Of a DNA stretch of 64,000 nt, positions 48,424 through 57,321 are shown piece after piece. Every line of letters starts with the position of its first letter. The first letter of the stretch is position 1. Made by a program: the position numbers and the translations under genes. Source of the stretch: Aneurinibacillus sp. REN35 (GTDB lineage: Bacteria; Bacillota; Bacilli; Aneurinibacillales; Aneurinibacillaceae); assembly GCF_041379945.2 (NCBI RefSeq), contig NZ_JBFTXJ020000009.1, positions 1 through 64,000 of the forward strand. The letters are read 5' to 3'. Under the pieces are notes generated by a model. That model had not been told where the DNA came from and ran no database searches. It saw only the letters and a list, made by a program, of their open reading frames with translations.

Positions 48424-49878
48424 TTATATTAATTGTGTATGACTCTTCTTTTTCCAGAAAAATTGATAATAACCAAGCTGAAGCAGAAGATTGGCCGCAA
48501 ACGCAATCGGATACGCAATCCAGATACCTTCGATCCCAATGCGGTAAGAAAGAATATAAGCGATAGGAACCTCTACGCCCCAGATGGAGATAATCGATAA
48601 CGCTGTCGGCCAGAACACGGTACCGCTCGACCGCATGATACCCGACATCACACTTCCATGCCCAAAAATAAGGTAACTCCATAGTGTGATACGCAACAAT
48701 TCATGCGCTAACGCAAGTGTATAGGTCTCAGAGATGAACAGTTTCAGCACTGCATCAGAAAACAAATACGTGAGCGTGATAAGTACACCACCAATCACAT
48801 AATTCAACACAATACCTGAACGCAGGACCTTCTGCAAACGATCGAATAAACCTGCACCAATCGCCTGTGCTCCGAAGATGGATACAGCCATACCAAGGCT
48901 CATCGCAGGCATCATTACGTAACTGGCAATCTGGTTGACCGCCCCATAGGCCGCCGTCGCCAATGAGCCGAATCGGTTAACAAATGAAATCACCGCAATC
49001 GTAGCGAGTGAAATCAATACCATCTGTATACTTGTTGGAATCCCGATCTTTATTAATAGTTTAAAAATATCGCTATCAATTTTCAAATGGTGCAGCGCTC
49101 TGCGGTTGAAGCGTAGCGGATGATCAACTCTGTGCAGATAGATAAGAAAGATAAGAAACGTAACAAATGAGCCGATCACATTCGCCCATGCCGCTCCATT
49201 AATGCTCAACTGCGGGAATCCGAACAATCCAAGTACGAGCAGCGGAGTTAACGCAACAGTCAATACCGTACTAATAATCAAGAAGTAGAAGGGAGTCTTC
49301 GAATCTCCCGTTCCCCGAATAAACGTCGTATATGAAATATATAAGAACAGCACCGGCATTGCATAAAAAAAGACACGGGCATACGACGCAGAATCTTCTA
49401 AAATATTAGCAGGTGTACCAATAAGGCGCAGTATATCTTCTGCAAAAACGGCACCGATCACAGAGAGCATACCGCCTAAGATAAATGTCGATGTCAGCGT
49501 TGTACCCATAATTGCGCGAACTCGCGTGAAGTTCTGCGCTCCGTATGCCTGACCAATCAATACGGAGCTGGCGCTGCCTAGGCCAATAACAAAAGAAATC
49601 AAAAAGAAAAACATGGGGAAAAACGCTGATACTGCCGCCAGTGCATTTACACCAATAAAACGTCCAAGCATAATGCTGCTGACTGTACCGCTGATCGATT
49701 GCAAAACATTGCTTAGCATAAGCGGAACAAGAAAAAGAAACAGAACACGCCATACCGGCTTGCTGTTATCCACACTACTCTTCCATACTTGCTTCGCACC
49801 GCCTTCTTCTGTATCACCAACGATTCCTTTATTTTGCTCCGTGTCTCCGCCTTCGAATTCGGGTTTGTTTCCTTCCAT
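48424..49878 (-). CDS. MATE-family efflux transporter
   Basis: 484 residues, 12 membrane helices in two MATE repeats (RVLFLFLVPLMLSNVLQSIS and later YVMMPAMSLGMAVSIFGAQA). A hydrophilic ~45-residue acidic N-terminus (GGDTEQNKGIVGDTEEGG) precedes TM1. Start ATG 49878 is preferred, eight bases after GGGAG. Cation-coupled multidrug or small-molecule export; substrate unknown. It lies after spoIIR with a terminator in between. Confidence 0.9.
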   Translation of the reverse strand: MEGNKPEFEGGDTEQNKGIVGDTEEGGAKQVWKSSVDNSKPVWRVLFLFLVPLMLSNVLQSISGTVSSIMLGRFIGVNALAAVSAFFPMFFFLISFVIGLGSASSVLIGQAYGAQNFTRVRAIMGTTLTSTFILGGMLSVIGAVFAEDILRLIGTPANILEDSASYARVFFYAMPVLFLYISYTTFIRGTGDSKTPFYFLIISTVLTVALTPLLVLGLFGFPQLSINGAAWANVIGSFVTFLIFLIYLHRVDHPLRFNRRALHHLKIDSDIFKLLIKIGIPTSIQMVLISLATIAVISFVNRFGSLATAAYGAVNQIASYVMMPAMSLGMAVSIFGAQAIGAGLFDRLQKVLRSGIVLNYVIGGVLITLTYLFSDAVLKLFISETYTLALAHELLRITLWSYLIFGHGSVMSGIMRSSGTVFWPTALSIISIWGVEVPIAYILSYRIGIEGIWIAYPIAFAANLLLQLGYYQFFWKKKSHTQLI

Positions 49879-49931
49879 GTTTTCCACTCCCTATCCCGAG
49901 TTGTTCCTGATTATCATACCCGCTTTCCCAG

Positions 49932-49971
49932 GAAAAAAAAAGAAACTCTGCCGCTTTGACAGGGTTCCTTT
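49932..49971 (-). terminator. Rho-independent terminator after spoIIR
   Basis: Arms at 49939-49950 and 49960-49971 form a 12-position stem with one mismatch, followed on minus by nine T. It begins two bases past the spoIIR stop codon. Confidence 0.75.
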
Positions 49972-49972
49972 G

Positions 49973-50572
49973 TTACGCAAATAACTTATGAAACCATTCA
50001 ACTAAAAAGAACCGAACTTGAATTTGATCTGTGTCACCGTCTCTGCGGTCAGCACCCGCCTGATTATCCTGTGCCGCCGTATCACCACTGCCAATATCGA
50101 CAAAGCAAAGTGCCGGAAACAGAACACACCACCAATTCTTTCCTTCGGCATTCCCGATCGTGATTCGTACCGCTTCATACTGGCCCGCCGGAAAAACCTG
50201 CGTTCCGTACATCTTCGTTGGAAATTCTGTTGCGGCAAGCTCTACACGGGAAGAATACGAAAATCCCTTTTCTTTGATCGTTTCATCGACAAGCTGTTGC
50301 AGCTGCGGCAGATGACTGCCGATTACCGCGCGTGCGTCGTCGATATCCTTCATCTTACCCGCCCATTCTTGAACCGAAACAATCACACGATCACGTATCT
50401 CACGCTTTAATTGCTGATCTTCCGGTGTATCGCTGTTCGCAAGAATCCGCAGGCGAATCGACTGCTTAGGCACCATTGTATCAGCAAAGACTGCCAACGC
50501 TTCTTTTTGACTCTCCCAACTCATCAATAAAAGAAATAATATAAAAAATAGCAGATAATATCTTTTCATCAT
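49973..50572 (-). CDS. spoIIR: Stage II sporulation protein R
   Basis: 199 residues with a signal peptide/membrane helix (YYLLFFILFLLLMSW). SpoIIR is secreted from the forespore and triggers SpoIIGA cleavage of pro-sigma-E in the mother cell. Family motifs are SIRLRILANSDTPEDQQLK and KNWWCVLFPALCFVD. Located after prmC as in B. subtilis. No clear sigma-F promoter could be assigned. Confidence 0.93.
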   Translation of the reverse strand: MMKRYYLLFFILFLLLMSWESQKEALAVFADTMVPKQSIRLRILANSDTPEDQQLKREIRDRVIVSVQEWAGKMKDIDDARAVIGSHLPQLQQLVDETIKEKGFSYSSRVELAATEFPTKMYGTQVFPAGQYEAVRITIGNAEGKNWWCVLFPALCFVDIGSGDTAAQDNQAGADRRDGDTDQIQVRFFLVEWFHKLFA

Positions 50573-50683
50573 TCCCTGTCCCCTTCCCTCTTCCCATGTT
50601 CACAGTATGGGCAGGGATGTTAGAGAATAAACCCGCTATCGTAAAAAATACGAGAGAAAAATGATAGAGTTGAGCCTCCGATA

Positions 50684-51574
50684 TTATGCCTGCTTTTCGG
50701 AACGCACACCAATCACATGTCGGCCAATACCTGCGAGATCCTTCACAATGTATGCTTCTGAGAATAATCCTGTCTCATCCAACCAGTCTCGAATCATTTC
50801 AGCTTGATGAATGCCTACCTCAAAGCCGAGCAGTGCATTTCTTTTCAACACACGAGCCATATCCTGTATCATGCGTCGATAGAATACCAAACCGTCTTCT
50901 CCACCATCCAACGCACGAAGCGGTTCATGTCCCTTCACCTGAACATCGAGCTGCGTTACATCATAGGATGGAATGTACGGCGGATTGGACACAAGAATAT
51001 CCACGCTTCGTCCGCCTTGCAGCAGCGGAGCAAGCAAATCGCCCTGCCTAAATGCAATCTTTTGTTCTACGCCGTGTCGTATCGCATTGCAGCGAGCTGT
51101 GGCAAGCGATTCTTGGGCAATATCTGTGGCGGTCACATGCCAATTCGGGCAGCCGAAAGCAGCCAGTGTCACTGCGATCGCACCGCTTCCCGTACCAATA
51201 TCAGCAACCTCAAGCACAGCTTCCTCAGACCAGATCATACGCGCGCGACGTATAATCTCCTCAACCAACAGCTCCGTTTCCGGGCGCGGAATCAGCACGG
51301 AGGGATTCACCTCGAATGCGAGGCCATAAAACTCCTGTTCACCAACAATATACTGCATCGGCTCTCCGGCTGCACGCCGTGCTATTACTACTTGAACCTT
51401 CTCCCACTCCGTTGTCGTTAGTCGATACGACATCTGTGAGATAAACTGTGTACGATCCCAATCCAATGCATGGCGAATTGCATATTCCGCAAGAAACGCC
51501 GCGTCTTCAATCCCTTTCTCACGTAAAAAACGAGAAGCCTTCTGCAAGGCTTCCCGTACCGTTATGCCGTCCAT
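50684..51574 (-). CDS. prmC: Peptide chain release factor N5-glutamine methyltransferase
   Basis: 296 residues. Methylates the Gln of the GGQ motif of release factors using SAM. Helical N-terminal substrate domain, SAM motif VADIGTGSGAIAVTLA and the catalytic NPPY in ILVSNPPYIPSYD. Two bases downstream of prfA, whose product is its substrate. Confidence 0.95.
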   Translation of the reverse strand: MDGITVREALQKASRFLREKGIEDAAFLAEYAIRHALDWDRTQFISQMSYRLTTTEWEKVQVVIARRAAGEPMQYIVGEQEFYGLAFEVNPSVLIPRPETELLVEEIIRRARMIWSEEAVLEVADIGTGSGAIAVTLAAFGCPNWHVTATDIAQESLATARCNAIRHGVEQKIAFRQGDLLAPLLQGGRSVDILVSNPPYIPSYDVTQLDVQVKGHEPLRALDGGEDGLVFYRRMIQDMARVLKRNALLGFEVGIHQAEMIRDWLDETGLFSEAYIVKDLAGIGRHVIGVRSEKQA

Positions 51575-51576
51575 CC

Positions 51577-52650
51577 TTACGCCCCTTCGGCGTTACGCAT
51601 CAATTCCGCCTGCTCATGCAGAACCAGCGCATTAATGATTTCGTCCATCTCGCCGTTAAGGATTTGCTCAAGCTTATGCAGCGTGAGGCCGATACGGTGG
51701 TCGGTCACACGACTTTGCGGGAAATTGTACGTACGAATACGTTCGCTTCGATCCCCCGTACCTACTGCGGAACGGCGGGCATCCGCATATTCCGCATGCG
51801 CTTCCTGCTGATATTTATCAAGCAGGCGGGCGCGTAGTACGCGCATCGCTTTGTCTTTATTCTTATGCTGCGACTTCTCATCCTGGCACGTTACCACAAT
51901 ACCTGTCGGAACATGCGTGAGACGCACCGCTGATTTGGTCGTATTAACGCTCTGGCCGCCTGCACCACTAGAGCAGAACAAATCTACGCGGATGTCGTTT
52001 TCGTTCACATCCACTTCCACTTCTTCCGCTTCCGGCAGAATCGCAACCGTAGCTGTAGATGTATGAATACGACCGCCGGATTCCGTGCTTGGCACGCGCT
52101 GTACACGGTGTGCGCCGCTCTCAAATTTAAGACGGCTGTACGCACCTTTACCGTTTACAGAGAAAATAATTTCTTTATAGCCGCCAATGTCCGTTGGAGC
52201 CGCCTCAAGAATTTCTACTTTAAACTTATGTTTCGCTGCATAACGTGTGTACATCTCAAATAAGTCAGACGCAAACAACGCAGCCTCATCACCGCCGGCT
52301 GCACCACGAATCTCAACGATCACGTTCTTGTCATCGTTCGGGTCCTTCGGCAGAAGCAATACGCGAATTTGCTCTTCGAGTTCTTCCTTCTTCTCTTCAA
52401 GCTCGCCAATTTCCATCTTGACCATCTCGCGCATCTCATCATCGAGCTTCTCTTCAAGCATGTCTTTGGCGTCCTGCCATTGTTGTGTTATCTCTTTATA
52501 TTCGCGATACGCTTGTACCGTCTCTTCTATGTCGGATTGTTCCTTGGAATATTCACGCAGCTTAACCGGGTCATTCATGACTTGCGGGTCGCATAGCAGC
52601 TGCGTCAATCGCTCATACCGCTCAACAACCGATTCCAATCGCTGTAGCAC
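51577..52650 (-). CDS. prfA: Peptide chain release factor 1
   Basis: 357 residues. Recognises UAA and UAG: the tripeptide anticodon is PST in [14 protein letters not shown], and the peptidyl-hydrolysis motif is GGQ in [17 protein letters not shown]. Start is GTG, supported by GAGGTGA six bases upstream. Downstream prmC gives the methylating enzyme. A sigma-A promoter is present ~45 bases upstream. Confidence 0.96.
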   Translation of the reverse strand: MLQRLESVVERYERLTQLLCDPQVMNDPVKLREYSKEQSDIEETVQAYREYKEITQQWQDAKDMLEEKLDDEMREMVKMEIGELEEKKEELEEQIRVLLLPKDPNDDKNVIVEIRGAAGGDEAALFASDLFEMYTRYAAKHKFKVEILEAAPTDIGGYKEIIFSVNGKGAYSRLKFESGAHRVQRVPSTESGGRIHTSTATVAILPEAEEVEVDVNENDIRVDLFCSSGAGGQSVNTTKSAVRLTHVPTGIVVTCQDEKSQHKNKDKAMRVLRARLLDKYQQEAHAEYADARRSAVGTGDRSERIRTYNFPQSRVTDHRIGLTLHKLEQILNGEMDEIINALVLHEQAELMRNAEGA

Positions 52651-52692
52651 GGTTCTTCACCTCATTTTTTAATTCCATAGCATAACAGTATA

Positions 52693-52721
52693 ATTATAGT
52701 CAAAATTCTATAGAAAAACAA
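52693..52721 (-). promoter_or_regulatory. Sigma-A promoter of prfA-prmC
   Basis: Minus-strand -35 TTGTTT (52716-52721), 17-base spacer, -10 TATAAT (52693-52698). The -35 is weak. Confidence 0.6.
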
Positions 52722-52763
52722 GATATTCATGCTTTGGTAAATGAGAAAAACGAAGATAAAGCA

Positions 52764-52790
52764 AACAGGCACGCATTTGCGCACCTGGCT
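52764..52790 (-). terminator. Possible weak terminator after the YhcN-type gene
   Basis: A nine-pair stem with two G-U pairs (CAGGTGCGC with GCGTGCCTG on minus) and a short T-rich tail, ~15 bases past the stop. Confidence 0.35.
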
Positions 52791-52803
52791 TCCTCTTCTT
52801 CTG

Positions 52804-53334
52804 TTACTTCATTTTGCCGCCTAGATCATTCATGTGGATGCGATAGTTGTTAATCGGTGTGCCGCTGCGAATACCGTCTCCAATATCCTGAATACGAGTG
52901 AAGATACCTGTATCCGAACTGACACGTACATCATAGCGCGGCATTTTCTGCTGCACACGCTGGCGGACACGCTCTTTAATATCAGCAGCCTCTTTAGACG
53001 TACGCACCGTATCAGCAAGCGTGATTCCTACATATGCATGGCCTCCGTTAATCACTACGCTTGCACGCTTCACCTTAGCTACCTGCACAGCTACATTAGC
53101 CATGCTATCGGCCTCTGCCTGCACATCGCGCACATCATTGCGCCCTGTCACCAGATTCGGGTTAAGATCGCTTCCGACGAGTACACGAGTCGTTTTCTCC
53201 GGCTTTGTTCCGTTATATTCATTCACCTGCACCCCGTTCTCTCTGGGGGCTGCACCTTGTTTCTGATTCGTATTACAGCCTGTAGCGAGCAGCAGGCTAA
53301 GCCCTAAGATGGCCACATGCACTATTTTCTTCAT
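52804..53334 (-). CDS. YhcN/YlaJ-family sporulation lipoprotein
   Basis: 176 residues. A lipoprotein signal with lipobox LATGC puts the mature Cys at residue 20. The body has NLVTGRNDVRDVQAEADSMA, VKRASVVINGGHAYVGI and QQKMPRYDVRVSSDTGIFTR, as in YhcN/YlaJ proteins associated with spore membranes. Between tdk and prfA. Its ribosome binding site is inside a strong hairpin (see 53340-53387). Confidence 0.85.
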   Translation of the reverse strand: MKKIVHVAILGLSLLLATGCNTNQKQGAAPRENGVQVNEYNGTKPEKTTRVLVGSDLNPNLVTGRNDVRDVQAEADSMANVAVQVAKVKRASVVINGGHAYVGITLADTVRTSKEAADIKERVRQRVQQKMPRYDVRVSSDTGIFTRIQDIGDGIRSGTPINNYRIHMNDLGGKMK

Positions 53335-53339
53335 AACTG

Positions 53340-53387
53340 TAAGCCCACCTCCTCATCTGTAGTGTTTGCTAAGAGGTGGTGGGCTTA
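53340..53387 (-). promoter_or_regulatory. Hairpin sequestering the ribosome binding site of the YhcN-type gene
   Basis: Arms of 15 bases (53340-53354 and 53373-53387) pair at 14 of 15 positions with an 18-base loop. The 3' arm on the minus transcript contains GAGGAGGTG, the only Shine-Dalgarno of the downstream gene. No T-run follows, so it is not an intrinsic terminator for tdk. Confidence 0.7.
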
Positions 53388-53406
53388 TGCGCCCTTCTTA
53401 TATAAG

Positions 53407-54003
53407 CTACGGGAGTGAAATGTTACCGTGCATGCTATGCGGATGCTTGTAGCACTTCCGGCACACAGGCATATAGCTGTCATTGCCGCCAATCTGGATC
53501 TGCTCGCCTTCATATACAGGCTCTCCTTCTTTTACACGCAATACCATCGTCGCTTTGCGATCGCAGAACCAGCAGACGGTCTTGATCTCCTCTATTTTGT
53601 CGGCATACAAAAGCAATGCTTCACTGCCTTCGAACAGATGATTGGAGAAATCATTTTTCAACCCATATACAATGACCGGCACCTTAAGGTCATCTACAAT
53701 TTCGGTTAGTTGTAGAATATGATGCCTGCCTAAAAATTGTCCTTCATCTACAAGGACGCAATGCGGCAGACCGCCCTGATTCCTCTCAACAATCGTCTTC
53801 ATATTGGTCTCTTCGCCGACAACAATGGCCTCACGCTTTAGTCCAATGCGGGAAGCAACATATCCTTGTCCGTATCGATTATCAACCATAGATGTGAAGA
53901 TTATGACTCGCTTGCCCTGCTCCTCATAATTATGTGCTACCTTTAGGATTTCCACCGATTTACCGCTGTTCATTGTACCATAACGAAAATAAAGTTGTGC
54001 CAT
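53407..54003 (-). CDS. tdk: Thymidine kinase
   Basis: 198 residues, type II thymidine kinase. P-loop [13 protein letters not shown], Mg/Walker [11 protein letters not shown] and the lasso/zinc region with Cys pairs CWFCDRKA and CRKCYKHP. Phosphorylates thymidine for dTTP salvage. Order rpmE-tdk-prfA is the same as in B. subtilis. Confidence 0.96.
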   Translation of the reverse strand: MAQLYFRYGTMNSGKSVEILKVAHNYEEQGKRVIIFTSMVDNRYGQGYVASRIGLKREAIVVGEETNMKTIVERNQGGLPHCVLVDEGQFLGRHHILQLTEIVDDLKVPVIVYGLKNDFSNHLFEGSEALLLYADKIEEIKTVCWFCDRKATMVLRVKEGEPVYEGEQIQIGGNDSYMPVCRKCYKHPHSMHGNISLP

Positions 54004-54077
54004 GCTGAATCTCCTTCCAACCTATCCATCTTATCTCGAAAGAAAGGTCGGGAAAAGAGGGAATAAAAAGGCATTAA

Positions 54078-54109
54078 AAAACAGACAGGCATGACGGCCT
54101 GTCTGTTTT
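54078..54109 (-). terminator. Rho-independent terminator after rpmE
   Basis: AAAACAGACAGGC (54078-54090) and GCCTGTCTGTTTT (54097-54109) form a perfect 13-bp stem with T run on minus; 12 bases past the rpmE stop. Confidence 0.85.
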
Positions 54110-54121
54110 GGTAACATACAA

Positions 54122-54322
54122 TTACTTGATGTTGTATTTCTTTTTGAAACGATCTACACGTCCACCAGCGTCAACAAATTTTTGTTTACCAGTGAAGAAA
54201 GGATGGCACTCGGAGCAGATCTCCACGCGCAAGTTTTCTTTCACTGAGCCGGTTTCGAACTCGTTACCGCAAGCGCAAGTAACTTTAGTCAATTTGTAGT
54301 CAGGATGAATATCCGGTCTCAT
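54122..54322 (-). CDS. rpmE: 50S ribosomal protein L31, zinc-binding type
   Basis: 66 residues from ATG 54322 ([18 protein letters not shown]), with GAGGTG upstream. Cys residues in TCACGNEF and [10 protein letters not shown] mark the zinc-containing (C+) L31. Same position relative to tdk as in B. subtilis. Confidence 0.96.
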   Translation of the reverse strand: MRPDIHPDYKLTKVTCACGNEFETGSVKENLRVEICSECHPFFTGKQKFVDAGGRVDRFKKKYNIK

Positions 54323-54435
54323 TTCGTTCACCTCTTTCTGCCCTGAATCTTTACGAAACAGAGTTACAATCAAACACAATATAGAAGAATTATATCACGC
54401 ATATATCCACTTTGCAATTACTGTTACAGAAATTT

Positions 54436-55710
54436 TTATACCGTTAATGTCTTCTTCCGAAGCTCTTGAAATTCCACTGGAGGGATGTGCGTATAGGAAC
54501 CGATGATAACATCCGGAAGCTCTTGACGGTAAATATCAAGCGCCTGCTTCATGCCAAATACTTCGCCTTGAGCTGGTGGAATCATAGCCAGATAACTCTC
54601 TGGATCAATGTTTAAGTTACGCATCTGAATCAAACGAATGCCATTCTTGCGAATAAATTCAATCATCGCTTCCATCTCTTCCTCTCGGTCGAATACTCCC
54701 GGGAACACAAGATAGTTGATGGACGTATACACACCTTTGCCGCTCGCATAAGAAGCTGACTTCGCTACGTTCTCTAGCGTATAGGCACGAGGACGATAGT
54801 AGGCATTATAATGCTCATCGATGGCACTAATGGTACTGATGCGCATCAAATCAAGACCAGCATCTACAATCGCCTTAATATGATCCGTTAATCCGGCGTT
54901 CGTGTTAATGTTAATAAAACCTTCTCGGGTCTTTTCACGGACACGGCGCATCGCCTGTGTAATGATCGCAGCCTGTGTAGACGGCTCGCCTTCACAGCCT
55001 TGTCCGAAGCTAATGATGGATTCAGGTGTCTTGAGGTGATGAAGCATGACTTCCACCAGCTCGTCTACCGTCGGCTTGAAATTCATCCGGGTCTGCGGCG
55101 CAGGGAATCCGCTGTCATCCGGCTGTTCAGAGATACAGCCATAGCACCCTGCATTGCAGGAATACGATACCGGCAGCCCCGCCTCCCAGCGATTGAAGAA
55201 TGTATTGGATGCCGTTAAGCACCCATAACCAAGCGTACAGTTGCTTAAATGGGTAAATACGCGGTTCTCCGGGTATTGCTGTACTGTATTTTTGACCAAT
55301 TTTTCTTTTTCGTCTTCGGGAAAATTCAACGGGTTCCACTTATGCGTAGCATCCGATTGCTCCCCCGCTACATAAAACGCATTATTGTGCCACACCACAG
55401 CCGTGTAGCCAAAAAGCGGGAGCTTATCATCCTTGTTAGCTTTTACATATCCGGGAAGCATAAGACGAGTGAATCCCTGCGGCATCAGCGCACCTACCGC
55501 CTGATACTCATTTAATCGAATCATCTCACCAGTTGCAGGGTCCATACCAACCGGGTGGCAATTCGGCAGACTGACTAACGTAGCGCCTTCCGGAAGCGGG
55601 ATCAACTCCTCTTCAAGAAGCTCCATGATAGCGTCACCGCCCCGGCCCAGTCCGAACAACTCGGGATGATCATAGACCTGCCCCTGCTGATCTGCATATA
55701 CAAGATACAT
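54436..55710 (-). CDS. Radical SAM protein of unknown function
   Basis: 424 residues. The canonical cluster motif CxxxCxxC is CNAGCYGC (Cys185, 189, 192), and the SAM-binding GGE-like motif is FGQGCEGEP (~235-243). Two more Cys (HLSNCTLGYGC, 158 and 164) just before could ligate an auxiliary cluster or be structural. The first ~150 residues have no recognised domain. The C-terminal half continues the TIM-barrel (FININTNAGLTDHIKAI, LMRISTISAIDEHYNAYYRP). No SPASM or B12 domain seen. Monocistronic with its own promoter. Function cannot be deduced; the fold call is firm. Confidence 0.85.
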   Translation of the reverse strand: MYLVYADQQGQVYDHPELFGLGRGGDAIMELLEEELIPLPEGATLVSLPNCHPVGMDPATGEMIRLNEYQAVGALMPQGFTRLMLPGYVKANKDDKLPLFGYTAVVWHNNAFYVAGEQSDATHKWNPLNFPEDEKEKLVKNTVQQYPENRVFTHLSNCTLGYGCLTASNTFFNRWEAGLPVSYSCNAGCYGCISEQPDDSGFPAPQTRMNFKPTVDELVEVMLHHLKTPESIISFGQGCEGEPSTQAAIITQAMRRVREKTREGFININTNAGLTDHIKAIVDAGLDLMRISTISAIDEHYNAYYRPRAYTLENVAKSASYASGKGVYTSINYLVFPGVFDREEEMEAMIEFIRKNGIRLIQMRNLNIDPESYLAMIPPAQGEVFGMKQALDIYRQELPDVIIGSYTHIPPVEFQELRKKTLTV

Positions 55711-55770
55711 ATATCAATGCTCCTTAGCTCTCTTTGTTCGTAAGCACGTCACTGTCAATACATCCGAAAC

Positions 55771-55800
55771 ATTATAATTCACACGCAATAAAAAAGTCAA
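55771..55800 (-). promoter_or_regulatory. Sigma-A promoter of the radical SAM gene
   Basis: Minus-strand -35 TTGACT (55795-55800), 18-base spacer, -10 TATAAT (55771-55776). Transcript leader ~60 bases. Confidence 0.75.
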
Positions 55801-55803
55801 AGA

Positions 55804-55831
55804 TTGTACTCTTAGCAAATTTCCCTATAAT
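55804..55831 (+). promoter_or_regulatory. Sigma-A promoter of the K+ transporter gene
   Basis: Plus-strand -35 TTGTAC (55804-55809), 16-base spacer, -10 TATAAT (55826-55831). It is back-to-back with the radical SAM promoter. Confidence 0.65.
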
Positions 55832-55888
55832 TATATCATTACATCAAATGAACGTAATCCTACTTTATGCTAAGGAGATGGACAGTGT

Positions 55889-57256
55889 ATGGCACCATCA
55901 CAGCCAAACAGAAAAAAAACTCTGTTATCACTGGAGAATATCAGCCCGCCTCAATTGCTTGTCATCGGATTTGGCTTCATTATTTTCCTTGGCACTTTCC
56001 TGTTAACCCTGCCCATTGCGACCGTAGACGGCCAAGGCCTCTCCTTCATCAATGCGCTGTTCACAGCTACGTCCGCAACCTGTGTGACGGGACTCGTTGT
56101 TGTCGATACCGGCACGACATTCACAACGTTTGGACAGTTGACCATTCTCAGCATGATTCAAATCGGCGGCCTTGGCTTCATGACTGTGGCCACATTATTT
56201 ACCATCCTGCTCGGCCGCAGAATTTCATTGCGCCAGCGCTTACTCATCCAGGAATCGTTGAATCAGATCAGCTTAGAGGGCATGGTACGGCTTGTAAAAA
56301 GCGTTCTGCTGTTTACATTCCTGTTCGAAACAGCAGGTGCCATCCTTCTTACGATCCGCTGGTCTTTTGATACAGACTGGCAGAGCGCCTTATATTTAGG
56401 TATTTTCCATGCGATCTCAAGCTTCAATAATGCCGGGTTCGATATTATGGGCGACTTCAAAAGCATGACCGAGTATGTAAGCGACCCTACCGTAAATCTT
56501 GTCATTATGATACTGGTTATCTTTGGCGGGCTTGGATTTATCGTCATTGCGGAGCTGATGCAATTCCGCGAACGGCGAAAGCTCTCTTTACACACCAAGG
56601 TCGTACTGTCTTCTAGCGCGCTGCTTATTGTGATAGGTGCGCTGGTGATCTTTCTTATCGAATTCAACAACGCTAAAACGTTAGGACCACTCAACTGGTC
56701 AGGAAAAATCCTCGGTTCGTTTTTTCAATCTGTGGTTGTGCGCACAGAAGGCATGAACTCCCTATCCATTGGAGATCTGCACCAATCCTCGCTGTTCTTT
56801 ATGATTATTCTTATGTTTATCGGTGCTTCTCCAAGTTCAACCGGGGGCGGTATTAAGACGACGACATTCGTTACACTACTTGGTGCGGTATGGTCCATGA
56901 TTCGCGGAAAGGGTGATGTGGTGTTTTTCAAACAGCGCATCGAAGAAGATAAGGTATACAAAGCGCTAACCATTACTATGGCATCCATGCTCCTTGTCAT
57001 CACTTCAACGATGATTCTCTGCATTACCGAGACCCAAGATGATTTTCTGACCATACTGTTTGAAGCCACTTCCGCTTTCGGGACGGTTGGTATATCTATG
57101 GGCTTAACACCTCATCTCACAACCGCAGGCAAGGTGATCCTCTCTATCCTCATGTTCGCCGGTCGTCTCGGGCCGCTAACCGTCGCATTCGCTCTTAGCT
57201 GGGATCGAAGAAAAAAGCATTTCCGCTATTCGGAAGGAAAAATTATTATCGGATAA
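55889..57256 (+). CDS. ktrB: K+ uptake protein, TrkH/KtrB family
   Basis: 455 residues, four membrane-pore-membrane repeats. The four filter loops are visible: TATSATCVTGLVV, SSFNNAGFDIMGDF, VVVRTEGMNSLSIG and TSAFGTVGISMGLT. First helix region SPPQLLVIGFGFIIFLGTF. Length and pattern fit KtrB/KtrD rather than TrkH proper; no KtrA/KtrC RCK subunit is next to it. AGGAG lies 11 bases before the ATG. Plus strand, against the general direction. No c-di-AMP riboswitch fits in the short leader. Confidence 0.88.
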   Translation: MAPSQPNRKKTLLSLENISPPQLLVIGFGFIIFLGTFLLTLPIATVDGQGLSFINALFTATSATCVTGLVVVDTGTTFTTFGQLTILSMIQIGGLGFMTVATLFTILLGRRISLRQRLLIQESLNQISLEGMVRLVKSVLLFTFLFETAGAILLTIRWSFDTDWQSALYLGIFHAISSFNNAGFDIMGDFKSMTEYVSDPTVNLVIMILVIFGGLGFIVIAELMQFRERRKLSLHTKVVLSSSALLIVIGALVIFLIEFNNAKTLGPLNWSGKILGSFFQSVVVRTEGMNSLSIGDLHQSSLFFMIILMFIGASPSSTGGGIKTTTFVTLLGAVWSMIRGKGDVVFFKQRIEEDKVYKALTITMASMLLVITSTMILCITETQDDFLTILFEATSAFGTVGISMGLTPHLTTAGKVILSILMFAGRLGPLTVAFALSWDRRKKHFRYSEGKIIIG

Positions 57257-57263
57257 TCCTTCT

Positions 57264-57317
57264 TTCAGACGAAACCGTCCCGAAGTTGCCGATCTACAGC
57301 AGCCAGGGACGGCTTGT
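57264..57317. terminator. Possible terminator between convergent ktrB and uppP
   Basis: CCGTCCC and GGGACGG form a short GC stem around a long loop without a strong T run. It is the only hairpin I see in the 65-base gap. Confidence 0.35.
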
Positions 57318-57321
57318 TTGC

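Noticed and set aside
50573-50683. Sigma-F promoter of spoIIR
   Set aside because: GTATT and GGGTTTATT occur on minus, but the spacing is about 12 bases instead of ~15, so I do not assign it.
55832-55888. c-di-AMP (ydaO-type) riboswitch before the K+ transporter
   Set aside because: The leader after the -10 is under 60 bases, too short for that structure.
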